DNA from: JALZKA01 sp963715405
GTDB taxonomy: Bacteria > Actinomycetota > Thermoleophilia > Solirubrobacterales > 70-9
DNA length: 64,000 bases
Assembly: GCA_963715405.1 (NCBI GenBank)
Contig: OY970239.1
Coordinates: 2,356,001 to 2,420,000 of the forward strand
Reading direction: 5' to 3'
Shown: positions 8,877-17,211 of the stretch, piece after piece
Numbering within the stretch: the stretch's first letter is position 1
Layout: the number at the start of each line of letters is the position of its first letter
The notes under the pieces: generated by a model
The model's input: only the letters and a program-made list of their open reading frames with translations
Told to the model about the DNA's origin: nothing
The model's database searches: none
Position numbers and translations under genes: made by a program

Positions 8877-10553
8877 TTGAAGGCAGGTCGTTCTCTTTCA
8901 GGTGCGTTGGCAAGCTTCGGACTCGCGATGGCGACAGTCGTCGCCTTGGCGGGATCCGCCTCCGCTGCGACGATCGACGTGCCTCAGGACCAGCCGACGA
9001 TCCAGGATGGCGTCGACGCTGCCGACCCCGGCGACATCGTTTCGATCAACAAGGCGAAGGCCTTTAGGGAGAACGTCACCGTCCCGACTAACAACGTGAC
9101 GATCGAGGGCGCCCCAGGTCTGCAGGGCGTGATCGTCGATGGCGGCCCTCCCGATAGCAACGACATCTTCAACATCACCGGAAACGACGTGACGATCCGA
9201 AACCTCACGGCTCGCCATGGAGACGCGATCAATTGCATCGCGGACGGCTGCGCCTTCGAGGGGGTAACCGTGCTCTCAGAGACCGACGATTGCATCAACA
9301 TCCAGGGCAAGCGCGGGCGCGTGGTAGACAGCATTCTGAAGCCGTGCGGCGACGACCGCGCGATCCAGTTGGACGGAAACAACTTCTTGATCGCCCGCAA
9401 CCAGATCTCCCAAAGCGACAACACCTGCGTCGAGGTCGACGGGAACGGCGGCGAGATCATTGACAACGACGTTCACAACTGCGAGGACTCTGACGGGATC
9501 AACCTCGAAGGCTCGAAGAACCTCATCGAGGGCAATCGCGTCGCGAGCGTCGACGACATTGGGGTCGAGGTCTCAGGCGACGACAACGACGTTGTGGGCA
9601 ACTTCGCCGAGAACATCGAAGCCGTCTGCTTTGACGGCTTAGGTGATCGCAATCTCTTTAGCGGCAATGCAACAGAGGGGTGCTACGACCACTCGTACGA
9701 GATCGATGGCGACCGCATGAAGGTGATCGGGAACAGCGCTTTCGCTGGTGCCACCGACGACGATTGCTTCGACTTGAACGGCGGCGTCAACCCCGTCGTC
9801 AAGAACAACGTCGCGGACCTTTGTGACGGTGGCTGGGAGGTCACAGGCGAGAACATGAAGGTGATCGGGAACATCGGCACGCGTCTCGGGGACGACGACG
9901 GATTCGACATCGACTGCGGCGATCAGACGGGAGGGGCGGATCCTGACGCGGCGTGCTCGATTGGCGTTGTGCGAGGAAACAGCGCCTCCGACAACAACAA
10001 CGACGACGAGGGCTTCGACATCTTCATCCCGAGCGGCACGGGGGCCGGTTTCGAGATCGTCGGGAACACCTCGCAGGACAACAACGACGGGGGCTTCAAC
10101 ATCAACGCGACCCGCGCGCTGATCGAGGGCAACGTGTCGCGGGACGACGGCTCCGAGGGCAACGAACCGGCCTTCGAGATCCGCGGTGTGAAAAACAGGG
10201 TGATCGGCAACTCCGCTTTCCGCGGTGCCGAGCATGGATTTGAGATCAACGGCGAGCGGCACGTGCTGAAGAACAACCTCGCGGAGGCCAACTTTTACGA
10301 TGGGTTCAACATCTACGGCGAGACGAGCGATCCCGGGAACGAGGCGACGGACATCAGCATGACCGGAAACAGGGCGATCGGCAACCACGGCGATGGGATC
10401 GACAACGGTGGCCTGGACACGAAGCTGAGGAACAACGAGTCGAGGGGCAACGGCCGCGTCGACTGCGGCAACGAAGGCACGATCGCAGTCGAAGAGGGGA
10501 ACGTCTGCGACGACGGCTCGGACTTCGACGAGCCGGGCGTCATCGACTCGTAG
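8877..10553 (+). CDS. Secreted right-handed parallel beta-helix repeat protein
   Basis: A signal peptide (KAGRSLSGALASFGLAMAT through GSASAA) is followed by about 520 residues of repeating 20-25 residue units of the type NxVxGNxAxxxxDDGFxIxG, seen more than fifteen times (for example NRVIGNSAFRGAEHGFEING). This is the NosD/pectate-lyase-like beta-helix pattern. The region is strongly acidic and rich in Asn, Asp and Gly with scattered cysteines. TTG at 8877 is chosen because GGGAGGA lies six bases upstream. No catalytic lyase residues were identified, so a surface or carbohydrate-binding role is a guess. It stands alone, with no clear operon partner. Confidence 0.8.
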   Translation: MKAGRSLSGALASFGLAMATVVALAGSASAATIDVPQDQPTIQDGVDAADPGDIVSINKAKAFRENVTVPTNNVTIEGAPGLQGVIVDGGPPDSNDIFNITGNDVTIRNLTARHGDAINCIADGCAFEGVTVLSETDDCINIQGKRGRVVDSILKPCGDDRAIQLDGNNFLIARNQISQSDNTCVEVDGNGGEIIDNDVHNCEDSDGINLEGSKNLIEGNRVASVDDIGVEVSGDDNDVVGNFAENIEAVCFDGLGDRNLFSGNATEGCYDHSYEIDGDRMKVIGNSAFAGATDDDCFDLNGGVNPVVKNNVADLCDGGWEVTGENMKVIGNIGTRLGDDDGFDIDCGDQTGGADPDAACSIGVVRGNSASDNNNDDEGFDIFIPSGTGAGFEIVGNTSQDNNDGGFNINATRALIEGNVSRDDGSEGNEPAFEIRGVKNRVIGNSAFRGAEHGFEINGERHVLKNNLAEANFYDGFNIYGETSDPGNEATDISMTGNRAIGNHGDGIDNGGLDTKLRNNESRGNGRVDCGNEGTIAVEEGNVCDDGSDFDEPGVIDS

Positions 10554-10582
10554 GGCAACACGTCGGGTGGATATGCGAACAT

Positions 10583-11073
10583 TTGTTCGTGCATCCCCCT
10601 GAGCTACATCAGCGAGCAGAGCGCCTTCGAGAGGAGGGAATATCGCTTCGCGAGATCGCGAGTGCACTCGGTGTGAGTCTGTCGACGGCGAGCATTTGGC
10701 TACGCGATGTTCAACGGCCAGCCGCCAACATCCCCGAGGTTCGCGACGTGGAAACGCTTGAGAGCCAAGAACTCAAGATCTGCCCGCGTTGCATACGAAT
10801 CCTTCCCGAAACCGACAGTTCGTCTACGACGTGCTGTCATCGAGCAACTGTTTTGACTGCGGCCACGATGACCTCTTGACGCTGGAGTTCGACCACCTGT
10901 GCGAAAAAGAAGCGGTGATTTCAGAGTTAGTTACGAGTGGCTCCGCGCTCGACAGGCTTCGTGCTGAAATCGCCAAATGTGCGATCCGATGTGCCAACTG
11001 CCACCGTCGGCAGACTCTTGCGCGGCGACGAGTGCCCCCGGAAGGAATCGAACCTTCGACGAACAGAGATTAA
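10583..11073 (+). pseudogene. HTH plus HNH-type endonuclease-like gene, frameshifted and running into tRNA-Lys
   Basis: The first part (ELHQRAERLREEGISLREIASALGVSLSTASIWL) is a helix-turn-helix, followed by CPRC. A frame change near 10795 is needed to reach NCFDCGHDDLLTLEFDH, then AEIAKCAIRCANCHRR, which is an HNH-like domain with CxxC pairs and the EFDH core common in small actinobacterial HNH proteins. The stretch between the CPRC and the HNH domain seems shorter than in relatives I recall. The C-terminus reads into the antisense strand of tRNA-Lys and stops there, so the native end is probably lost. Start could be TTG 10583 or GTG 10589. It may be a real remnant or one more sequence error. 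Confidence 0.55.
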
Positions 11074-11106
11074 AAGTCTCCCGCTCTACCACTGAGCTAC
11101 GGGGGC
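11033..11106 (-). tRNA. tRNA-Lys(TTT)
   Basis: On the minus strand the sequence folds into a full cloverleaf: acceptor GCCCCCG/CGGGGGC, D-arm GCTCAGTGGTAGAGC, anticodon loop CTTTTAA with anticodon TTT, and T-loop GGTTCGATTCC. CCA is not encoded. It overlaps the 3' end of the HNH-like gene on the other strand. Confidence 0.93.
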
Positions 11107-11142
11107 TCATTCCAATCCTAAAGCGCTGTCTGACGTCTAGGA

Positions 11143-11157
11143 CAACCCGTTAGGTTG
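11143..11157. promoter_or_regulatory. Dyad upstream of the Rrf2 gene, possible autoregulatory operator
   Basis: A perfect inverted repeat CAACC-CGTTA-GGTTG lies five bases before the Rrf2 start codon. Rrf2 regulators often repress their own promoter through short dyads. The role is inferred from position only. Confidence 0.35.
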
Positions 11158-11162
11158 CGCCT

Positions 11163-11621
11163 ATGCGCATCTCCGCCAAGGCCGACTATGCCGTTCGCGC
11201 TGCGATCGAGCTCGCGACCCAGCCGGCAGAACTACCCGTGAAGAGCGATCAGATCGCGATCGCCCAGGACATCCCGCTTCGCTTTCTGGAGAACATCCTC
11301 GCCGAGCTTCGCCAGCATGACATCGTCCAGAGCAGCCGCGGCGCGGATGGCGGCTTTTGGCTCGCCCGGTCCGCCAAGGACATCTCCGTCGCCGAGGTCA
11401 TCCGTGCGGTGGAGGGGCCGCTGGCGTCGGTGCGCGGCGAGCGGCCAGATCAGCTCTCGTACCGAAGCTCGTCCAAGCCCCTCCAGGACGTGTGGCTCGC
11501 GCTGCGGGCCAACATCCGCGTCGTCCTCGAGCCCGTTACTCTCGCCGACCTCGTCGCCGGTGCTCTTCCCGAGCCCGTTCCCGAGCTCTCCGAGCATCCC
11601 GAAGCGACCGCCGATCGGTAG
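11163..11621 (+). CDS. Rrf2 family transcriptional regulator
   Basis: The N-terminus MRISAKADYAVRAAIELA and the winged-helix core (IAIAQDIPLRFLENILAELR, VQSSRGADGGFWLARSAKDISVAEVIRAVEG) are typical of Rrf2 proteins. The three cysteines that bind Fe-S in IscR or NsrR are absent; in fact there is no cysteine at all, so it resembles the CymR-type subgroup that senses sulfur status through partners or ligands. It converges on a sulfate ABC transporter operon, and control of that operon is a reasonable inference. ATG at 11163 lies just after a CAACC/GGTTG dyad. Length of 152 residues is normal. Confidence 0.85.
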   Translation: MRISAKADYAVRAAIELATQPAELPVKSDQIAIAQDIPLRFLENILAELRQHDIVQSSRGADGGFWLARSAKDISVAEVIRAVEGPLASVRGERPDQLSYRSSSKPLQDVWLALRANIRVVLEPVTLADLVAGALPEPVPELSEHPEATADR

Positions 11622-11742
11622 AGACCACACCGGCGCGCTTTGCCTCCTGGCTCACCTGCTTCCACGTCGCGCCGAGGACCAGCCCGAGCGTCGTGAAGAG
11701 ACACGCGAAGACAATCCAGCCGACTAGCTCTCCGAGCTCCAT
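11536..11742 (-). CDS. Small single-span membrane protein at the end of the sulfate operon
   Basis: A 68-residue protein starts ATG directly after the cysA stop codon (TAGATG). Residues 5-26 (ELVGWIVFACLFTTLGLVLGA) form a convincing membrane segment; the C-terminal half is highly charged and arginine-rich. Its 3' end overlaps the last 86 bases of the Rrf2 gene on the opposite strand, so the tail could be an accident of composition. I know no family for it. The hydrophobic segment and the tight junction argue that it is real, though a chance reading frame cannot be excluded. Confidence 0.45.
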   Translation of the reverse strand: MELGELVGWIVFACLFTTLGLVLGATWKQVSQEAKRAGVVSTDRRSLRDARRARERAREEHRRRGRRE

Positions 11743-12732
11743 CTAGACCGCGACCAGCTCCTCGGTCCTCGGACCGTTCTCGTCGAAGACCTTCTTGCGG
11801 CTTGGCCTGACGTAGACGATCTGACGCTCATCGAGCTCGAGCAGGTCAGCCTGCTGGCGCGTGAGCTGCGCCCACATCGGCGGCCCTTCGGCCGGAAGCA
11901 GCTCGACCCGAACCTCGAAGCCGAGGTGGACGATCCGCTCGATCATCGCCTCCACCGCGCCCGGCTCCGGCACGTGCTGGATCACGATGTCGTGCGGGCG
12001 GATGAACTCCTGCCCGATCCGGTTCACGGGGCCGACGAAGCCCATCACGAACTCTGTCGACGGATGCTCGTAGAGGTCGCGCGGGCCGCCCGCCTGCTCG
12101 ACCTGGCCATCGTTCATCACCACGATCTGTTCAGCGACGTCCATCGCCTCTTCCTGATCGTGGGTGACGAAGATCGTCGTCACGTGCATCTCGTCGTGGA
12201 GGCGCCTGAGCCAGGCGCGCAATTCCTCGCGTACCTTCGCGTCAAGCGCACCGAACGGTTCGTCAAGCAGAAGCACCTTCGGCTCGACCGCGAGCGCCCG
12301 GGCCAGCGCCATGCGCTGGCGCTGGCCGCCGGAGAGCTGCGACGGATAGCGGTCGATGAAGCCTTCCAGGTGGACCAGGCTGAGGAGCTCGCGCACCTTC
12401 GCCTCGATCTCGTCCTTCGGACGCTTGCGGATCGCCAGCCCGAAGGCCACGTTGTCGCGCACCGTCATGTGCTTGAACGCCGCGTAGTGCTGGAAGCAGA
12501 AGCCGACGTGCCTATCCTGGACTGCCACCTTCGTCATGTCCTGCCCCGAGATGATGATCTTCCCCGAGTCGGGCTGCTCGAGGCCCGCGATCACGCGCAG
12601 GAGCGTCGACTTGCCCGAGCCCGACGGGCCGAGCAGAGCAGTCAGGGAGCCATCCGGCACCTCGATCGACACCTCGTTCAAGGCATAGAAATCACCGAAC
12701 TTCTTCGTTGCGTTTTCGACGACGATTCCCAT
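11743..12732 (-). CDS. cysA: Sulfate/thiosulfate ABC transporter ATP-binding protein
   Basis: CysA powers sulfate import. The 329-residue protein has Walker A GPSGSGKST, a Q-loop (GFCFQHYAAFKHMTV, a phrase typical of CysA), signature LSGGQRQR, Walker B LLLDEPFGALD and the switch FVTHDQEEAMDVA. The C-terminal 90 residues form the regulatory TOBE-like region (FIRPHDIVIQ). Its start overlaps the cysW stop by one base, and the order sbp-cysT-cysW-cysA is the classic sulfate operon. The neighbouring Rrf2 regulator is a candidate controller. Other oxyanions such as molybdate are possible substrates, but paired distinct permeases favour sulfate. Confidence 0.93.
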   Translation of the reverse strand: MGIVVENATKKFGDFYALNEVSIEVPDGSLTALLGPSGSGKSTLLRVIAGLEQPDSGKIIISGQDMTKVAVQDRHVGFCFQHYAAFKHMTVRDNVAFGLAIRKRPKDEIEAKVRELLSLVHLEGFIDRYPSQLSGGQRQRMALARALAVEPKVLLLDEPFGALDAKVREELRAWLRRLHDEMHVTTIFVTHDQEEAMDVAEQIVVMNDGQVEQAGGPRDLYEHPSTEFVMGFVGPVNRIGQEFIRPHDIVIQHVPEPGAVEAMIERIVHLGFEVRVELLPAEGPPMWAQLTRQQADLLELDERQIVYVRPSRKKVFDENGPRTEELVAV

Positions 12733-13670
12733 CAGGCAGGAGCCTCCTCGGGTTGGTCGCGGTCTGCGACGTTGTACGGGGACACGCTTGACTTGTCCCG
12801 TTTACGGATCAGGTTCATGGCGCCCAGGACGAGGAGCGCGATCAGGGCGAGGACCAGCGCGGCCGCGTAGGCCCCCGCGTTGTCGAAGGTGTCGTAGAGC
12901 CTGCGCACGAGGAGCGGAGCGGTCTCCTGCTCGCCTGCCGTCTTGGTCGCGACGACGGAAACGGCGCCGAACTCGCCCAGGGCGCGGGCGGTTGCGAGCA
13001 CGACTCCGTAGGTGACGCCCCAGCGAATCGCCGGCAGGGTGACCCGCCAGAAGGTCTGCCAGCTGTTCGCGCCGAGCGTGCTCGCCGCCTGCTCCTGGTC
13101 GTCGCCGATTTCGCGCAACACCGGCTCTACCTCGCGGACGACGAACGGCAGCGAGACAAAGGTGGTCGCTAGCGCCATTCCGACCGGGCTGAAGATCACC
13201 CGGATCCCGTTGTCGGCAAGCCAGGTCCCTAAGCCGCCCGGGAAGATCGAGTCGAGGAAGTCGCTGTTGACCCCGTAGACGATGAGAAGCGCGAGGCCGA
13301 TCACCACTGGTGAGATCGCAAACGGCAGGTCGATCAAGGCGTTCAGGAAGCCCTTCCAGCGGAACTTGTGGCGCACCAATACGATCGCGCAGGCGACGCC
13401 GAAGATCGTGTTCAGCGGCACGGCGATCGCCACCATCACCAATGTGAGGTAGAACGCGTGCTGCGCCTCGGGCGTCGTCAGCGTGTCCCACACCGCGGCG
13501 AAGTTCGGGTCGCCGAAACCGTCGGGGAAGAACGCCTCCTTGACCACCACTAAAAGAGGGATGATCAGAAGCAGCAGGAGATATCCGAGCGCAAGGCTGC
13601 GGAGCGTCCAGCGGATGCCGCGGCCGCCGGTGACGACGTTCGGGCGGTTCTCGGTGCCGGGCGCGCTCAT
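12732..13670 (-). CDS. cysW: Sulfate ABC transporter permease CysW
   Basis: An integral membrane permease with about six helices (ALGYLLLLLIIPLLVVV, HAFYLTLVMVAIAVPLNTIFG, FLNALIDLPFAISPVVIGLAL, and others) and the EAA-type cytoplasmic loop EQAASTLGANSWQTFWRVTLP that docks on the ATPase. GEFGAVSVVA is typical of sulfate permeases. ATG at 13670 overlaps the cysT stop as ATGA, which is preferred over a longer in-frame start 27 bases upstream inside cysT. CysW pairs with CysT to form the channel. Confidence 0.92.
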   Translation of the reverse strand: MSAPGTENRPNVVTGGRGIRWTLRSLALGYLLLLLIIPLLVVVKEAFFPDGFGDPNFAAVWDTLTTPEAQHAFYLTLVMVAIAVPLNTIFGVACAIVLVRHKFRWKGFLNALIDLPFAISPVVIGLALLIVYGVNSDFLDSIFPGGLGTWLADNGIRVIFSPVGMALATTFVSLPFVVREVEPVLREIGDDQEQAASTLGANSWQTFWRVTLPAIRWGVTYGVVLATARALGEFGAVSVVATKTAGEQETAPLLVRRLYDTFDNAGAYAAALVLALIALLVLGAMNLIRKRDKSSVSPYNVADRDQPEEAPA

Positions 13671-14527
13671 CCTTTGGTCGCCCTCCTTCCGAGCCACTGG
13701 ATAAAGAAGAGAATGGCTACCGAGAGCAGGAGAAGGACGACGGAGAGGCAGGCGGCCGTCGCCTCGCGGCCTGCCTCGATCTGCTCGAAGATGTAGATGG
13801 ACGCAACCTTCGTGTCGAAAGCATTGGCGAGCAGGACGAGCGAGCCGAACTCACCGATGGCGCGCGCGAAGGCAAGCGCCGCGCCCGCCGCGAGGGCGGG
13901 CGTCAGATTCGGCAGGATGACCCTGCGGAAGATGGTGAAGCCGCTGGCACCGAGCGAGGCCGCCGCCTCCTCCATGTCCTTGTCGAGCTCCATGAGCGTC
14001 GGCTGGACCGAACGGACGACGAACGGCATCGTCACGAACAGGAGAGCCATGATCACGCCGATCTGCGTGCCCTGGACGAAGGTGACGTGGAGGAAGGTGC
14101 CATCGGTGACGCCCGAGTCGCCATAGAGGGCCAGGAGCACGAGACCCGCAACGATCGTCGGCAGCGCGAACGGCAGGTCGATGATCATGTTGAGGAACTT
14201 CTTGCCGCGGAAGTCGTCGCGGACCAAGACCCAGGCGATGATGGTCCCGAAGAACCCGTTGACGAGCACAACCGCAAGCGCGCAGAGGAAGGTGAGCTTG
14301 AGCACCCGGACCGCGTCCGGGCTGGAGATCGCGTCCCAGAAGAACGAGATCCCCTCGCTGAGACTGTCCCCCTCGCCGAACGCCGCCGTGACGATGGCGG
14401 CGATCGGGAGGAGGACCATCACGGACAGGTAGCCCGTGACGAGGCCTCGGGTGAGGCCTTGGCCCCCGAAGTGGATCCTTGGGATCCGCTCCGGGGGCGT
14501 CTCGGCGTGTGCGGTGGACGGGGGCAC
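13667..14527 (-). CDS. cysT: Sulfate ABC transporter permease CysT
   Basis: The second permease half shows several membrane segments (LVTGYLSVMVLLPIAAIVTAA, LTFLCALAVVLVNGFFGTIIA, MIIDLPFALPTIVAGLVLLALYG) and the EAA loop EEAAASLGASGFTIFRRVILP. LPFALPTIVAG and GEFGSLVLL are characteristic of CysT/CysU. It starts with GTG at 14527, three bases after the binding-protein stop, and ends by ATGA overlap with cysW, so the operon is translationally coupled throughout. Confidence 0.92.
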   Translation of the reverse strand: MPPSTAHAETPPERIPRIHFGGQGLTRGLVTGYLSVMVLLPIAAIVTAAFGEGDSLSEGISFFWDAISSPDAVRVLKLTFLCALAVVLVNGFFGTIIAWVLVRDDFRGKKFLNMIIDLPFALPTIVAGLVLLALYGDSGVTDGTFLHVTFVQGTQIGVIMALLFVTMPFVVRSVQPTLMELDKDMEEAAASLGASGFTIFRRVILPNLTPALAAGAALAFARAIGEFGSLVLLANAFDTKVASIYIFEQIEAGREATAACLSVVLLLLSVAILFFIQWLGRRATKG

Positions 14528-14530
14528 GAA

Positions 14531-15550
14531 CTACTCCGTGGCCTCGCCCAGGTCGCGCTGAATCTCAGCGATCTTTCCTGCCTCAGGATCGAAGAAATCC
14601 GTGGCGACGGTCTCCCAGCCACCAACGTCCTCGATCGTGAACAGGCCCGGGGGCTCGGGGAACTGGTCCTCGAACTCGGCGAACACGTCCTCGTTGACGG
14701 GGCGGTAGCCGTTCTCCGCGAACAGGGTCTGGCCCTCCTCCGAGTAGAGGAAGTCGATGAGCGCCGTGGCGCTCTCGTCTGCATCAACAGTCGGCACGAC
14801 AATCGTGTCGATCTGGATCGTGTCGTCGGGGATGATCAGGTCGAGCTCCTCACCGGCCTGCTGTGCGCCGATGACCTCGTTCTCGTACGAGATGAGAACG
14901 TCACCCTGGCCCGACAGGAACGTGTTCAGCGAGTCACGCGCCGACGCGTCCTGGACGGGGGTATTGGCGAGCATCTCGGCGACATAGTCGAGTCCAGCCT
15001 GCTCGTCCTCGGCACCGCCGGCCTGGCCGAACGCGGCCATGATGTTCCAGCGCGCGCCACCCGAGGTGAACGGGTTGGGCGTCACGACCTCGACGTCGTC
15101 GCGGATGAGGTCATCCCAGTCCTGGATGTCCTTCGGGTTCCCGGGACGGACGCCGAACGAGACGACGGACGTCTGCACGACCCCACCGTTTTCCTCGGTC
15201 TCCGCATAGTCCTCGGCCACCTGACCGGACTCGACGATGCGGGTGATGTCCGGCTGTAGGGGCAGGTGCACGACATCGGCCGGGGCGCCGCCCTCGACCG
15301 CGCGCGACTGGTCGCCCGACGAGCCGAAGGAGGCCGAGACGTCCACGTCCGCGCCTTCCTCGGTTTCCTGGAATGCAGGAATGATCGATTCCTCGTACGC
15401 CGTCTGTGGCGTCGAGTACGCGACCAGATCGATTGATCCCCCTGAGCCGTCGCCCCCACCGTCATCGGACGATCCGCCGCAGGCGGCGACCCCGAGCGGA
15501 AGGGCGAGCAGCACCAGGCCGGTGCCGAGCTTGCTCTTCATGGTCTTCAT
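14531..15550 (-). CDS. sbp: Sulfate ABC transporter substrate-binding lipoprotein
   Basis: This is the extracytoplasmic binding protein of the sulfate importer. The signal ends in a lipobox (LGVAAC, cysteine near residue 22), so it is anchored to the membrane as a lipoprotein. Family motifs include DLVAYSTPQTAYE, SFGSSGDQSRAV, VVTPNPFTSGGARWNI, GQGDVLISYENEVI and EGQTLFAENGYRPV. The start ATG at 15550 (MKTMKSKLG) is chosen over a longer reading frame without signal-peptide character. The 339-residue length is normal. It is the first gene of the operon, so the promoter lies between 15551 and the divergent gene at 15683. Confidence 0.9.
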   Translation of the reverse strand: MKTMKSKLGTGLVLLALPLGVAACGGSSDDGGGDGSGGSIDLVAYSTPQTAYEESIIPAFQETEEGADVDVSASFGSSGDQSRAVEGGAPADVVHLPLQPDITRIVESGQVAEDYAETEENGGVVQTSVVSFGVRPGNPKDIQDWDDLIRDDVEVVTPNPFTSGGARWNIMAAFGQAGGAEDEQAGLDYVAEMLANTPVQDASARDSLNTFLSGQGDVLISYENEVIGAQQAGEELDLIIPDDTIQIDTIVVPTVDADESATALIDFLYSEEGQTLFAENGYRPVNEDVFAEFEDQFPEPPGLFTIEDVGGWETVATDFFDPEAGKIAEIQRDLGEATE

Positions 15551-15682
15551 GTTACAGATTCTTGCCTTTCTTGATCTATTTGGTTGGAAAAGGGTCCGGC
15601 AGGGTAGCAAGAGAGGTCGCGGAACTATCCGGACTTCCGTCACACAGGCAGCCCCAAGGCCGATCTAGTAAACACTTGAGCC

Positions 15683-16369
15683 ATGGCGCTGCACCCAGCC
15701 GAGAACCGTGGCTATCGCGAGCTGATGCTCACCGCCGAGGAAGCGCGAACCCGCCTGCGCCGGATCGGCGGCCACCTGGACCTCGACTCGCGTACTGCCG
15801 CCGACAAGGCGTCGGAGACGATCGGCGAGATGCTCGACGCGCTGAAGCCAGCGCTCGCCGAGCATGACCTCCACGGTGAGTTCGCCGCACGGGGGACCGG
15901 TGCCCGCATCGGCACCGTGCGCGCCGAGATCCTCGATCGCTTCCTCGAGCGAAACCAAGCTCTCCGCTTCGCCGTCGACGACGTCGAGCACGTCACCACG
16001 CTCCTTGCCTACGTGGGCGCAGTCTCCAGCTCGCGCGGCAAGAAGAACCTGCCCGAGCTGTGCGAGACTTGGGAGCGAAAGCTCCAGCGCCAGGTCAGCG
16101 CCCTTCGCAAGGCCGCGGTTGAGCTCGGCTCGCATCCCGACGAGGCGATCGAGCCGCTCGACCCAAGGCCTGTCGGCAAGGCGGCGCACGGTGCGGCGGT
16201 CGCAACCGGAACGGTCGGCGAAGCGGTCGACAAGGCTGGCGCGACGCTCAAGGAGAAGACCGGGTTCTTCGACCAGACGAAGGCCGACGCGGAGCCGGTA
16301 GCGGCCCCCGCCGAGAGCAACGTCACGGAAGAGCCGAAGAAGCGCCGCGGCCTCTTCCGCCGCGGATAG
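15683..16369 (+). CDS. Hypothetical protein, helical, with basic C-terminus
   Basis: I do not recognise this 228-residue protein. It has no signal peptide and no membrane segment. Residues 1-150 look mostly helical and polar (LTAEEARTRLRRIGGHLDLD, ETWERKLQRQVSALRKAAVEL); residues 165-215 are low in complexity, and it ends KKRRGLFRRG. The amphipathic helices and charged tail suggest a cytoplasmic structural or nucleic-acid-associated protein, but that is a guess. It diverges from the sulfate operon and converges on thiG. Confidence 0.6.
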   Translation: MALHPAENRGYRELMLTAEEARTRLRRIGGHLDLDSRTAADKASETIGEMLDALKPALAEHDLHGEFAARGTGARIGTVRAEILDRFLERNQALRFAVDDVEHVTTLLAYVGAVSSSRGKKNLPELCETWERKLQRQVSALRKAAVELGSHPDEAIEPLDPRPVGKAAHGAAVATGTVGEAVDKAGATLKEKTGFFDQTKADAEPVAAPAESNVTEEPKKRRGLFRRG

Positions 16370-16374
16370 ATAGT

Positions 16375-16399
16375 CCGGCCTTCCCCTCCGGGGGGCCGG
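16375..16399. terminator. Hairpin between convergent genes, possible bidirectional terminator
   Basis: CCGGCC and GGCCGG flank an inner CCCC/GGGG pairing just after the stop at 16369 and before the thiG stop at 16411. There is no T-run, as is common in high-GC actinobacteria. Confidence 0.5.
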
Positions 16400-16410
16400 C
16401 TCAACACCTC

Positions 16411-17211
16411 CTAGCTCAGCTCGGGCAGGCCTTCATCCGGCGTTGACGCCTGCGCGTGCAGGCGTCGTGGGATGCGACCAGCGCGGCGGGCGGCAAAGCC
16501 CGCCTCGACAGCCCCTCGCATCGCGCCTGCCATCAGCTCGGGATCCGCTGCACGTGAGACGGCGCTCGCCAAGAGAACGCCGTCGCACCCCAGCTCCATC
16601 GCGAGGGCGGCGTCGGAAGCCGTGCCGATCCCGGCGTCGAGGATCACCGGCACGCGCGCCTGCTCGACGAGAATCCGGATGTTGTACGGATTGCGAATGC
16701 CGGCGCCGGAGCCGATCGGCGAGCCGAGCGGCATGACCGCCGCGCACCCCGCCTCCTCGAGACGGCGGCCGAGAACCGGGTCGTCGTTCGTATAGGGAAG
16801 GACCGTGAACCCGTCCGCCGCGAGCGTCTCGGCAGCGACTAGCAGCTCGGCTGCGTCGGGCAGAAGCGTCCGGTCGTCGCCGATCACCTCCAGCTTGATC
16901 CAGTCGGTCTCGAAGGCGTCGCGCGCGAGCTTCGCGGTGCGAACGGCGTCGCGCGCCGTGTAGCACCCGGCGGTATTCGGAAGCGTGAAGAGCCCGAGCC
17001 GGTCGATGACGTCGGTCAGGGAGCCCTGTGCTTGGGGATCCACGCGCCGCAGGGCCACTGTCACGATCTCGGCACCCGCTGCCTCGAGCGCGCGCTCCAG
17101 CTGCTCGAGCGAGCGAAAGCCCCCCGTACCGACGATCAGGCGGGAACTCCACTCCCGCCCGCCGAGCGACCAACTGCCGGTCGCCTCGCCGCTACCCGCC
17201 CTGGACGGCAT
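16411..17211 (-). CDS. thiG: Thiazole synthase ThiG
   Basis: ThiG joins deoxyxylulose phosphate, dehydroglycine and ThiS-thiocarboxylate into the thiazole ring. Motifs: RLIVGTGGF, GLFTLPNTAGCYTA, WIKLEVIGDD (catalytic lysine), PLGSPIGSGAGIRNPYNI, VPVILDAGIGTASDAALAMELG. Within the TIM-barrel frame the only reasonable ATG is at 17211 (MPSRAGSGEATG), which overlaps the thiS 3' end by 20 bases. The product of about 266 residues is normal. It is the last gene of the thiO-thiS-thiG operon controlled by the TPP riboswitch. Confidence 0.92.
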   Translation of the reverse strand: MPSRAGSGEATGSWSLGGREWSSRLIVGTGGFRSLEQLERALEAAGAEIVTVALRRVDPQAQGSLTDVIDRLGLFTLPNTAGCYTARDAVRTAKLARDAFETDWIKLEVIGDDRTLLPDAAELLVAAETLAADGFTVLPYTNDDPVLGRRLEEAGCAAVMPLGSPIGSGAGIRNPYNIRILVEQARVPVILDAGIGTASDAALAMELGCDGVLLASAVSRAADPELMAGAMRGAVEAGFAARRAGRIPRRLHAQASTPDEGLPELS

